This document shows, in pieces, positions 6,567 to 13,000 of a stretch of DNA of 13,000 nt. Position 1 is the first letter of the stretch. Each line of letters starts with the position of its first letter. The notes beneath the pieces are model-generated. The model was not told the DNA's origin. It worked only from the letters and a program-made list of their open reading frames with translations, and did not search any database. The stretch is from JBBDRV01 sp040905285. GTDB taxonomy: Bacteria; Bacteroidota; Rhodothermia; Balneolales; Balneolaceae. The position numbers were made by a program, and so were the translations under genes. The stretch spans positions 1 to 13,000 of the forward strand of contig JBBDRV010000008.1 in assembly GCA_040905285.1 (NCBI GenBank), read 5' to 3'.

Positions 6567-7724
6567 ATGGTTCGTCACTCCTCCAGAATAGAACTGAGCC
6601 AGTCAGCCTTAAAACAGAATATCAATTTTATCCGCAGAAAAACCGGTCCGGGGGCGGTCATCTCGTCTGTGGTGAAAGCCAATGCATTCGGTCATGGAAT
6701 CGGCTCCTTTGTTCCCATGGCTGAAAAAGCCGGTGTGCACCATTTTTCAGTGGCTTCGGGCAGAGAGGCATGGGAGGTAAAGCAGGTTTGTTCCGGTGAT
6801 GCCGGTATCATGATCATGGGTATCCTCTATAATGAAGATCTCCGGTGGGTTATTGAGAATGATGTGGAATTCTTTGTGTTTGACCTGCAAAGGCTGGAGA
6901 AAGCCGCCCGGGCCTCTAAAGCGATCGGTAAAAAGGCAATGATTCACCTTGAAGTGGAAACCGGAGGCAACCGCACCGGACTGGAAGAGTCACAACTGGA
7001 CAGGGCGCTGTCATTTTTGGACAGGAACAGCAGATACCTGCAGTTTGAAGGATTCTGTACACATTTTGCCGGAATCGAATCCCTGTCAAATCAGTTCCGG
7101 ATCAAGCAGCAGCAGCAAAAGTTCAGCAGACTCTGCAAACAGGTTATAAAGAGGGGACCGGTTCCGGAGCGTTTTCATACCGCCTGCTCGGCTGCAGCTC
7201 TTGCTTTTCCGGAAACGGTGATGGATCTGGTGAGGATTGGTACAGCCCAGTACGGGATGTGGCCCGGTCCGGACATCTATAACCTCCACCTGCTGCAAAC
7301 CGGAAAGAGCAAAGATGCTCCACTCAAGCGTGTGCTGACCTGGAAAACCGATGTCATGCACATTAAAAATCTTGAGAAAGGAGATTTTGTAGGTTACGGG
7401 ACCAGTTACCAGGCTCCAGAAGATATGCGGATTGCCGTTCTGCCGATCGGGTACAGCAATGGATATCCGAGGGCACTGTCCAACCGGGGAGAGGTGCTTA
7501 TTCACGGCAAAAAAGCCCGTGTTGTCGGACTGATCAACATGAATGTCTTTATGGTGGATGTCTCCCGTATCCCCGAAGTGGCAGCAGGGGATGAAGTAGT
7601 CCTGATCGGCAGGCAGAAAAAGAAAGTAATCAGCATCCGCTCCTTTTCCGAGTATACGAATGTCATCAACAACGAGCTGGTCAGCCGGCTTCCTGAAGCC
7701 ATACCACGGATTGCCGTAAAATGA
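6567..7724 (+). CDS. alr: Alanine racemase family PLP enzyme, possibly altered specificity
   Basis: Fold-type III PLP-dependent amino-acid racemase of 385 aa, close to the usual length. The N-terminal TIM barrel carries the PLP Schiff-base Lys37 in VVKANAFGHG, the Arg136 of ETGGNRTG that contacts PLP-linked groups, and Arg223 in VRIGTAQYG, which normally pairs with the pyridine nitrogen. The C-terminal beta domain has the second catalytic base Tyr277 in GYGTSY. Compared with the well-studied Geobacillus enzyme, three active-site positions differ: the carbamylated Lys is Glu129, the Asp of the Met-Asp pair is Asn326 (INMNVF), and the substrate-gate Tyr354 is Asn369 (VINNE). So racemase activity is likely, but alanine may not be the substrate; serine or another small amino acid is possible. 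It begins 29 nt after the papain-like gene and may supply a D-amino acid to the ATP-grasp ligase. No clear Shine-Dalgarno precedes the ATG. Confidence 0.88.
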   Translation: MVRHSSRIELSQSALKQNINFIRRKTGPGAVISSVVKANAFGHGIGSFVPMAEKAGVHHFSVASGREAWEVKQVCSGDAGIMIMGILYNEDLRWVIENDVEFFVFDLQRLEKAARASKAIGKKAMIHLEVETGGNRTGLEESQLDRALSFLDRNSRYLQFEGFCTHFAGIESLSNQFRIKQQQQKFSRLCKQVIKRGPVPERFHTACSAAALAFPETVMDLVRIGTAQYGMWPGPDIYNLHLLQTGKSKDAPLKRVLTWKTDVMHIKNLEKGDFVGYGTSYQAPEDMRIAVLPIGYSNGYPRALSNRGEVLIHGKKARVVGLINMNVFMVDVSRIPEVAAGDEVVLIGRQKKKVISIRSFSEYTNVINNELVSRLPEAIPRIAVK

Positions 7725-7735
7725 TGCAGCCTTCG

Positions 7736-7786
7736 AACGGCCCCCGATGCATCGTTTCTACTCCGGGATGCCCGCCCGGGGCCGTT
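7736..7786. terminator. Inverted repeat between convergent alr and malic enzyme genes
   Basis: AACGGCCCC at 7736-7744 pairs perfectly over 9 bp with GGGGCCGTT at 7778-7786. The loop holds a 10-bp palindrome (CGATGCATCG, 7745-7754) and a small CGGG/CCCG hairpin (7764-7774). The right arm lies in the last codons of the malic enzyme gene. The location between convergent stops fits a two-way terminator, but the loop is long (33 nt) and no T-run follows. Confidence 0.35.
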
Positions 7787-9194
7787 TGGCCGCCCCGCTC
7801 TCGTAAGCCGCAGCTTTCACATCGCGGGAAACCCGGCGGACAACCTGTTTATTGAATACGCTGGGCACAATGTATTCTTCACTGAGAGCCTCTTCCTCAA
7901 TGCATGAGGCAATGGCATTGGCAGCGGCCAGTTTCATCTCCTCATTCACGGTAGTGGCCCTCGCATCCAGAGCCCCCCGGAATATACCCGGGAAAGCCAA
8001 AACATTATTGATCTGATTCGGATAATCGCTGCGGCCGGTTGCAATGATGCGTGTATGAGAGGAGATCTTTTCCGGCATAATCTCGGGAACAGGGTTGGCA
8101 AGGGCAAAAACGATGGGATCCTCAGCCATTTTTTCAACGGCCTCCGGTGGTACGATACCGGGCCCGCTTACACCGATAAGAAGGTCCGCCCCCGTAGCCG
8201 CATCTACAACCGACCCGCTGGAATTGCGGGGATTGGTATGCTCCGCCAGCCATTCCTTGCTGGGCACCAGCTCACCGGAATCCGAACGACGGCGATTGAT
8301 AATGCCTTTCCGGTCGCAGCAGATGATATCTTCAGCTCCGGCAGACAGCAGTATTCGTGTGATGGCCACCCCTGCAGCACCGGCTCCGACGATCAGGATG
8401 CGGAGATCCGCAAGCTTCTTTCCAACCACTTTCATAGCGTTTAGTGTCGCGGCCAGCACAACCACGGCCGTCCCGTGCTGGTCGTCGTGAAACACGGGGA
8501 TATCCAGTGCCGCTTTCAGTTTCTCCTCAATTTCAAAACATCGGGGTGCACTGATATCCTCCAGATTGACAGCCCCGAAACCGGGCGACATCCACGATAC
8601 CGCCGACACAATCTCGTCCACATTTTTTGTCTGCAGGCAGATCGGGTAGGCATCCACATCGGCAAATTCCTTAAAAAGCATCGCTTTCCCTTCCATGACC
8701 GGCATGGCCGCCTCCGGGCCGATATCCCCCAGCCCCAGGACGGCGGTTCCGTCACTGACCACTGCGACGGAGTTCTGCTTTATGGTCAGCGTATGCGCTT
8801 TCTCCTTATCTTCCGCAATAGCCTGGCAGACCCGCCCCACCCCCGGAGTGTAAGCCATAGACAGGGCATCGCGCGTATCCACGGGCACCTTGTTCTGAAT
8901 CCGGATTTTTCCTCCCAGATGCAGAAGAAATACCCTGTCGGAGACATTCCGCACCTTCACTCCCTCGATTTTTCTGACCGCCTGTACAATAGCCCTGGAG
9001 TGCTCTTCATCACGGGCACTTACCGTCAGATCACGCACTTTGAACCGGCCTTCTACCTTGACCACGTCCACCGCACCCGGATCCCCTTTTTGAGCTGCAA
9101 TGGCATTGAAGATATTGGCCAGCTTGCCGGGGGTGTTTTCGATGTACAACCGCATGGTAAAACTGTAACTGACGTTTGGCTGAATTTCATTCAT
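7758..9194 (-). CDS. ACT-domain malic enzyme (malate dehydrogenase, decarboxylating)
   Basis: Oxidative decarboxylation of malate to pyruvate and CO2 with NAD(P)+, linking the TCA cycle to pyruvate in the cytosol. The protein is 478 aa. An N-terminal ACT domain (about 12-85, with IENTPGKLANIF) is a likely small-molecule-binding regulatory module and accounts for the extra length over minimal bacterial malic enzymes. The malic domain follows: catalytic Tyr115 in AYTPGVG, Lys170 in MEGKAMLFK, metal ligands Glu212-Asp213 (NLEDI) and Asp237-Asp238 (FHDDQHGTA). The NAD(P)-binding Rossmann domain starts with VGAGAAGVAI (269-278) and has Asp294 near the end of the next strand; cofactor preference cannot be settled from this. 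All expected catalytic residues are present. The gene converges on alr with a 33-nt gap and diverges from rel. The ATG at 9194 has no strong ribosome-binding site. Confidence 0.95.
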   Translation of the reverse strand: MNEIQPNVSYSFTMRLYIENTPGKLANIFNAIAAQKGDPGAVDVVKVEGRFKVRDLTVSARDEEHSRAIVQAVRKIEGVKVRNVSDRVFLLHLGGKIRIQNKVPVDTRDALSMAYTPGVGRVCQAIAEDKEKAHTLTIKQNSVAVVSDGTAVLGLGDIGPEAAMPVMEGKAMLFKEFADVDAYPICLQTKNVDEIVSAVSWMSPGFGAVNLEDISAPRCFEIEEKLKAALDIPVFHDDQHGTAVVVLAATLNAMKVVGKKLADLRILIVGAGAAGVAITRILLSAGAEDIICCDRKGIINRRRSDSGELVPSKEWLAEHTNPRNSSGSVVDAATGADLLIGVSGPGIVPPEAVEKMAEDPIVFALANPVPEIMPEKISSHTRIIATGRSDYPNQINNVLAFPGIFRGALDARATTVNEEMKLAAANAIASCIEEEALSEEYIVPSVFNKQVVRRVSRDVKAAAYESGAAKRPRAGIPE

Positions 9195-9375
9195 GGATAT
9201 CTGCTAATGTGTTCAATCGGTTTTCTGTTCGGCTGGTTAATTTATGATGATTTTGAGAATAATCATGTTTCGCTCCGGATCATCAGTCATGCCGGCACAT
9301 GTCGGGCGTGCAGCAGGAAACTAACGAATAAAAATTCTTCACAAAAGATCATGGCTTTTTAGGAATGTTCAAAAC

Positions 9376-9392
9376 AGCGTTGATAGCGTTGA
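9376..9392. repeat. Two tandem AGCGTTGA octamers
   Basis: AGCGTTGA occurs at 9376-9383 and again at 9385-9392, a 9-bp period. The second copy overlaps the possible -33/-35 element of the rel promoter, so a regulator bound here could affect rel, the malic enzyme gene, or both. Confidence 0.5.
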
Positions 9393-9420
9393 AGGCTGAT
9401 CTTTCTAATCATTATATTTA
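9389..9420 (+). promoter_or_regulatory. Candidate rel promoter
   Basis: TTG at 9389 and TATATTTA at 9413-9420 are 21 nt apart. The latter matches 7 of 8 positions of the Bacteroidota -7 element (TAnnTTTG), and the pair can also be read as a sigma70-like TTGAAG-18-TATATT. It lies 111 nt before the rel start. This is pattern matching in AT-rich DNA, so it may be chance. Confidence 0.3.
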
Positions 9421-9456
9421 CCTTATAAACTAAATGTACCTATATAAAGTTATAAT

Positions 9457-9486
9457 TAGATAGGGTACAGATAGATAGGTCACAGA
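9457..9486. repeat. Imperfect 15-bp tandem repeat upstream of rel
   Basis: TAGATAGGGTACAGA (9457-9471) is followed directly by TAGATAGGTCACAGA (9472-9486), 13 of 15 identical. GTACCTAT at 9436-9443 is close to the reverse complement of the ATAGGGTAC in the first copy. It would lie in the 5' leader of rel if the candidate promoter is real. Confidence 0.5.
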
Positions 9487-9531
9487 CACTAATTATAGAG
9501 GCAAAGCTGGACGAATGTCTGCCAGCGGATC

Positions 9532-11781
9532 ATGACAAAAGTTGAAAACCATATTATCGACCGGTGCGAACAATACGAGCTGAAGGCTTCGCAAGAGGAA
9601 GATCTGCGTCAGCTTCTTGAATTATGTCATGAAAACCTTGACGAGACCAATGACGAACTGATTACCAGGGCATTCAAGCTTTGCTACCTTTCCCACAAGG
9701 GGGTGGTCCGTGCTTCCGGTGAGCCGTTTTACCTGCATCCGTTTGAAGTGGCAAAAATTGTTGCCAGCGATCTGACCATAGATGATGAATCCGTAGCTGC
9801 CGCGCTGCTGCACGATACTGTAGAGGATACAACGGTCGAGCTGGATGGCATACGGAGCCTGTTCGGGGAGACAGTCGCTCATATCATCGACGGGGTAACG
9901 AAGATCGCCGGTGTTTTTGAAAACCGGGACACCAAGCAGGCCGAGACATTTATGAAAATGCTCCTCTCCATGGCCGAGGACATCCGGGTTGTGCTGATTA
10001 AATTTGCAGACCGCCTGCACAACATGCGTACCATCCACCATCTGCCCAAAGAGAAGCAGATGAAGATTGCAACAGAGACCATGGAACTTTACGCCCCGCT
10101 GGCACACCGCTTCGGGTTATTCAAGGTGAAGAACGAGTTTGAAGACCTTTGTTTCAAGGTGATGGATCTCAATTCCTATAAATTCATTTCCCGCAAGCTC
10201 AGGGAAAAAAAAGAGGCCCGCGAAGAGTTTATTGAAGAGTTCATGCAGCCCATCGAAAATGAGCTGAATGAACAGAAATTCAAATTCGAGATCAAGGGCA
10301 GGCCGAAACATCTCTATTCCATCTTTAAAAAAATGCAGCGGCAGCAAAAGCCGTTCGAGGAAATTTACGACCTGTTCGCGATTCGCATCATCCTGGAAGA
10401 GCCGCATAAAAAAGAGGACTGCTGGAGGGTTTACTCCATTATCACTGACTGGTATACACCCATTCCCCAGAGATTCCGGGATTTCATCTCTGTTCCCAAG
10501 GCTAACGGATATCAGTCACTGCATACGACAGTTATCACTCAGAAAGGCCGGAAAGTGGAAGTGCAGATCCGGACCCGCATGATGGACAGGATAGCTGAAA
10601 AGGGTCTGGCGGCCCACTGGAAGTACAAGGAAGGCTCCAGTGAGAATTCGCCGCTCGACAAGTTTATCCACTGGGTACGGGATGTGCTTGACAACCCCCG
10701 TCCGGATGCCGCAACTGAATTTGTCAAGGATTTTCAGCTCAACCTTTACCAGGATGAAATTTATGCATTTACGCCGGACGGGGAACTGAAAACCCTGCCC
10801 CGCGGAGCTTCCTGTATTGATTTTGCCTTTGAGATCCACAGTGAAATCGGTGAGCGTGCCATGGCCGCCAAAGTAAATGGAAAAATGGTACCCTTGCGCC
10901 AGAAACTCGATGTGGGAGATCAGGTAGAGATCATCACCGGAAACAAGATCAACCTTAATCCCGACTGGATCCATGATGTCGTCACCCATAAGGCGAAATC
11001 CCGGATTCGCCAGTTTATCAAGCAAAAAGAACGCAAGGTTGCTGAGGAGGGGCGGGATATCTGGAACAAGCGTGCCAACAGGGGCAAACTGCAGATTTCC
11101 GAGCAGGGGCTGACCCGCATTGCACACAAACTGAAATTTGATTCTCCGCAGGAACTGTTTTATGAGATCGGGCTGGGAAGATTTGATGTAAATGAACTTT
11201 TCCAGGCTGTGCAACAGCTGAAAAGCAAAGGGCGCTTTGAAGGGGATTCCCGGAGCGGTAAAGAGGAGGATACGGTCTCCCGTGAGGAACTGCAGGAGGA
11301 GTTCATTGAAAGTGCGCGGGCGGCCGGAGACCACCGGGACCTGCTGATCAACGGGGAGGTCTCCAATGTCAAATACTCCTATGCGAATTGCTGCCGCCCG
11401 ATACCGGGCGACGAGGTCATCGGCTTTATCAGCAGGAACGGGGATGTTAAAATTCACAGATCCAATTGTAAAAACGCCCATCACCTGATTCAAACCGACA
11501 GCGAGAGAATCATCAATGTCAAATGGGCACGGAATATAGACACCCATTTCCTTGGTGCCGTTAAAGTTATCGGCGAAGACCGGGTGGGTTTGGTGAATGA
11601 TCTTACGGACCTCCTTGCCAAAAACATGAAGACCAACATGAAAAGCATCAATGTGAGCAGTGACAGTGGCATGTTTGAAGGTATACTGACGGTCTATGTA
11701 CATGATCTTGATCATCTTGAGAAGATTATCAAAAGAATCAAAAAGATATCCGGCATCAAGAATGTCATGCGCTATGAATAG
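9532..11781 (+). CDS. rel: Bifunctional (p)ppGpp synthetase/hydrolase, Rel/SpoT type
   Basis: Long RelA/SpoT homologue of 749 aa, which makes and degrades the stringent-response alarmone (p)ppGpp. Domains in order: HD hydrolase (about 45-200) with His69, His94-Asp95 in LLHDTVEDT and Asp160 in FADRLHNM, all intact; synthetase (about 255-365) with GRPKHLYSIFKKM, RFRDFISVPKANGYQSLHT and the catalytic Glu343 in VEVQIRT; TGS (about 405-468); zinc-finger/RIS-like region with ANCCRPIPGDEVIGF and HRSNC (about 618-646); C-terminal ACT (about 672-749). The synthetase loop reads Arg-Phe-Arg-Asp, a conservative form of the RxKD motif of bifunctional enzymes and unlike the acidic ExDD of synthetase-only RelA. 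With the intact HD site this predicts both activities. The start at 9532 has only a modest AGCGGA before it. The gene is followed by the HU, ruvX and def genes in the same direction. Confidence 0.97.
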   Translation: MTKVENHIIDRCEQYELKASQEEDLRQLLELCHENLDETNDELITRAFKLCYLSHKGVVRASGEPFYLHPFEVAKIVASDLTIDDESVAAALLHDTVEDTTVELDGIRSLFGETVAHIIDGVTKIAGVFENRDTKQAETFMKMLLSMAEDIRVVLIKFADRLHNMRTIHHLPKEKQMKIATETMELYAPLAHRFGLFKVKNEFEDLCFKVMDLNSYKFISRKLREKKEAREEFIEEFMQPIENELNEQKFKFEIKGRPKHLYSIFKKMQRQQKPFEEIYDLFAIRIILEEPHKKEDCWRVYSIITDWYTPIPQRFRDFISVPKANGYQSLHTTVITQKGRKVEVQIRTRMMDRIAEKGLAAHWKYKEGSSENSPLDKFIHWVRDVLDNPRPDAATEFVKDFQLNLYQDEIYAFTPDGELKTLPRGASCIDFAFEIHSEIGERAMAAKVNGKMVPLRQKLDVGDQVEIITGNKINLNPDWIHDVVTHKAKSRIRQFIKQKERKVAEEGRDIWNKRANRGKLQISEQGLTRIAHKLKFDSPQELFYEIGLGRFDVNELFQAVQQLKSKGRFEGDSRSGKEEDTVSREELQEEFIESARAAGDHRDLLINGEVSNVKYSYANCCRPIPGDEVIGFISRNGDVKIHRSNCKNAHHLIQTDSERIINVKWARNIDTHFLGAVKVIGEDRVGLVNDLTDLLAKNMKTNMKSINVSSDSGMFEGILTVYVHDLDHLEKIIKRIKKISGIKNVMRYE

Positions 11782-11967
11782 GTTTTACCTGCTGTCTGTT
11801 CTCAACGAACGGCGCAACGGCTGATCTCCGGTTTCTCCCGAAAAGACCAAAACCGTACCGGACGATATGTAAACCCAATAAAAACAGGGATATTTACTTT
11901 TACTCCTTTTTTATAAAATTTTAAGTGGTGATGTTTTATATTTATCCCGCTCCCGGCGGAGTGAATA
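11782..11967. other. Intergenic region between rel and the HU-like gene
   Basis: This 186-nt gap contains CGGTTT/AAACCG arms (11829-11834 and 11850-11855). A second, bulged stem follows (GTAAACCC at 11869-11876 with GGG-ATA-TTTAC at 11887-11897), then a T-rich run (11898-11912). The second could be a weak rel terminator. The AT-rich 11890-11945 stretch is also where an HU-gene promoter might lie. Confidence 0.3.
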
Positions 11968-12336
11968 ATGCTAACTACTTTAAAAACAGCCAGTAAAAGA
12001 AATTTTATGATTACCTACACTAAAAGAGATATCGTTCGACGGGTTGCCGAGTCAATGGATGTTCCCCTGAATCAGGCTGAACCCTGGGTGGATACAATTA
12101 TTGAGGCGCTCCGCGGGACAATCATGGAAGCCGACCCCACCTGCCGCATTGAATTGAGGGATTTCGGCGTTTTTGAAGTCAAGGAAACCAAGGCGAAGCC
12201 AAAAGCGCGAAATCCGAAAACAAATGAAGTGATTTATGTGCCGGCGCACAGGAAAACCCATTTCAAGCCCAGCAAGCTGCTGAAAGAGTTTTTGCGCCAG
12301 CCACTGGAAGAGCTGCAAAACCATAAAGTTGATTGA
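11968..12336 (+). CDS. HU/IHF-family DNA-binding protein
   Basis: Small nucleoid-associated protein that should bind and bend DNA as a dimer. It is 122 aa from the ATG at 11968. Helical dimerisation part about 18-60 (TKRDIVRRVAESMDV), then the beta platform and arm: ELRDFGVFEVKE, KARNPKTNEVIYVPA with the intercalating Pro of the RNP triad (Pro83), and a C-terminal helix after HFKPSKLLKEFL. The usual GFG is DFG here. Start choice is uncertain. GGAG at 11958-11961 stands 6 nt before ATG 11968 and supports the long form. Most HU proteins would begin nearer the ATG at 12007 (MITYTKRD), which has only an A-rich AAAAGAAA upstream. The stop overlaps the start of ruvX, implying co-translation. Confidence 0.9.
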   Translation: MLTTLKTASKRNFMITYTKRDIVRRVAESMDVPLNQAEPWVDTIIEALRGTIMEADPTCRIELRDFGVFEVKETKAKPKARNPKTNEVIYVPAHRKTHFKPSKLLKEFLRQPLEELQNHKVD

Positions 12337-12770
12337 AGAAGTACGGACGGCTAATAGGCATAGATGTGGGGACCAGGCGGGTGGGGCTTGCCCGGACAGA
12401 CCTGTTGCGAACATCGGCCAATCCCGCCGGCACCTTTTCTCCGCAAGAGGTGTTTGACCGGATAGGCCGTTTTATGAAAGATGACAACCATCCGGTGCTG
12501 GCATTTGTCGTCGGCTGGCCGGTATCAACCGCCGGAACGGAGACATCCGCTACAGATATGGTGGTATCGTTTATTCAGAAACTGGAGAAGAAATTTCCGG
12601 ATATTCCCGTGTACAGAACAGATGAAGGCTATTCCTCCAAACGCGCCGTTGAAATAATGATCGAGTCCGGCACACCCAGAAAGAAACGCAGGGAAAAGGG
12701 CCGGGTCGACCAGGCGGCGGCAGCGTTGCTGCTGCAATATTTTTTGGAAACAAATCATGATTTTGACTGA
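12333..12770 (+). CDS. ruvX: RuvX/YqgF family putative Holliday junction resolvase / pre-16S rRNA nuclease
   Basis: RNase H-like fold nuclease of 145 aa, normal for the family, which takes part in 16S rRNA 5'-end maturation in E. coli (YqgF) and has been proposed as a Holliday junction resolvase. Three acidic residues fit the family pattern: Asp11 in GIDVGTRRVGLA, Glu98 in TDEGYSS (usually DERLTT/S), and Asp126 in VDQAAA. The central VGWPVSTAGTET replaces the usual GLP..-DG motif. The start is TTG at 12333, sharing TTGA with the HU stop; no ATG lies near, and a later GTG start would remove the first catalytic motif. The end overlaps the def start by one base (TGATG), so HU, ruvX and def are probably translated as a coupled set. 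Confidence 0.93.
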   Translation: MKKYGRLIGIDVGTRRVGLARTDLLRTSANPAGTFSPQEVFDRIGRFMKDDNHPVLAFVVGWPVSTAGTETSATDMVVSFIQKLEKKFPDIPVYRTDEGYSSKRAVEIMIESGTPRKKRREKGRVDQAAAALLLQYFLETNHDFD

Positions 12771-13000
12771 TGGCAACACTCCCGATAGTAACGTATAATG
12801 ACCCGGTCCTGCGGCAGAAATCCGACCCTGTCGAACAGGACGGTGACGAGCTGCAGAAGCTCATCGACGACATGTTCGAGACCATGTACAATGCCGGCGG
12901 AGTGGGCCTGGCTGCGCCGCAGACCGGCAGGCTGATCCGGCTGTTTGTGGTCGATGCCGACGCCGTTACGGAAGACCTGGATGAGCCGGATCTCGGCCCC
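12770..13000 (+). CDS. def: Peptide deformylase, N-terminal part (cut by window end)
   Basis: Removes the formyl group from the N-terminal methionine of new proteins; a metal-dependent cytosolic enzyme. The first 77 codons are visible, starting MATLPIVTYNDPVLRQKS. They include family motif I, GVGLAAPQTG (residues 44-53), whose Gln51 is an active-site residue. The later metal-binding motifs (EGCLS and HExDH) would lie beyond the window. The ATG overlaps the ruvX stop in TGATG. Confidence 0.95.
   Translation, partial: MATLPIVTYNDPVLRQKSDPVEQDGDELQKLIDDMFETMYNAGGVGLAAPQTGRLIRLFVVDADAVTEDLDEPDLGP

Larger units (their letters stand above)
9195..9531. other. Divergent intergenic region, malic enzyme / rel
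   Basis: This 337-nt stretch between two divergent genes should hold both promoters. The left half (to about 9360) is unremarkable. The right half is AT-rich and has two sets of direct repeats and a candidate promoter, annotated separately. No RNA gene or small coding sequence could be supported. Confidence 0.5.

Noticed and set aside
6556..6591. Upstream ATG at 6556 as the alr start
   Set aside because: It is in another frame and reaches a stop after 11 codons; ATG 6567 is in frame with the PLP motif.
8475..9362. Long open frame (295 codons) on the + strand opposite the malic enzyme gene
   Set aside because: The opposite strand encodes a complete malic enzyme with all catalytic motifs; the antisense translation shows no domain and is a product of codon bias.
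10516..11715. Long open frame (399 codons) on the - strand opposite rel
   Set aside because: Rel/SpoT covers the whole stretch with intact TGS, RIS and ACT domains; the antisense translation has no recognisable motif.

Overview
The window looks like a chromosomal segment of a Bacteroidota-related bacterium, most probably the Balneolota/Rhodothermota group. Three things point there: the order rel/spoT - HU-like protein - ruvX - def, start sites with little Shine-Dalgarno signal, and mid GC content. The assignment is an inference from gene content; no rRNA or other marker is present.

Layout. (1) 2-2309 (+): the 3' part of a two-PAS sensor histidine kinase of the NarX/DesK-like HisKA_3 class, followed 19 nt later by a NarL/LuxR-type response regulator; together a two-component system. 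(2) 2414-2842 (-): a stand-alone CheY-like receiver, convergent with the regulator. (3) 2843-3231: a divergent intergenic region with a perfect 10-bp inverted repeat. (4) 3232-7724 (+): a three-gene cluster of an ATP-grasp ligase, a 659-aa protein of unrecognised family whose C-terminal half carries a papain-like Gln/Cys/His/Asn signature, and an alanine-racemase-family enzyme with changed active-site positions. A perfect 21-bp tandem duplication lies between the first two genes. (5) 7758-9194 (-): an ACT-domain malic enzyme, convergent with the racemase. (6) 9195-9531: a divergent intergenic region with two sets of short direct repeats. (7) 9532-13000 (+): conserved housekeeping genes: a bifunctional-type Rel/SpoT (p)ppGpp enzyme, an HU/IHF-like DNA-binding protein, RuvX/YqgF with a TTG start overlapping the HU stop, and the N-terminal 77 codons of peptide deformylase.

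The part most likely to be new is the 3232-7724 cluster. A racemase would make a D-amino acid (or other epimer), an ATP-grasp enzyme would join a carboxylate to an amine, and a cytosolic papain-fold protein could hydrolyse or transfer the product. This fits a small pathway that makes or tailors a peptide-like or cell-wall-like metabolite. That pathway is inferred from gene neighbourhood and motifs; no substrate can be read from the sequence.

No tRNA, rRNA, CRISPR array, insertion sequence or prophage gene was found.
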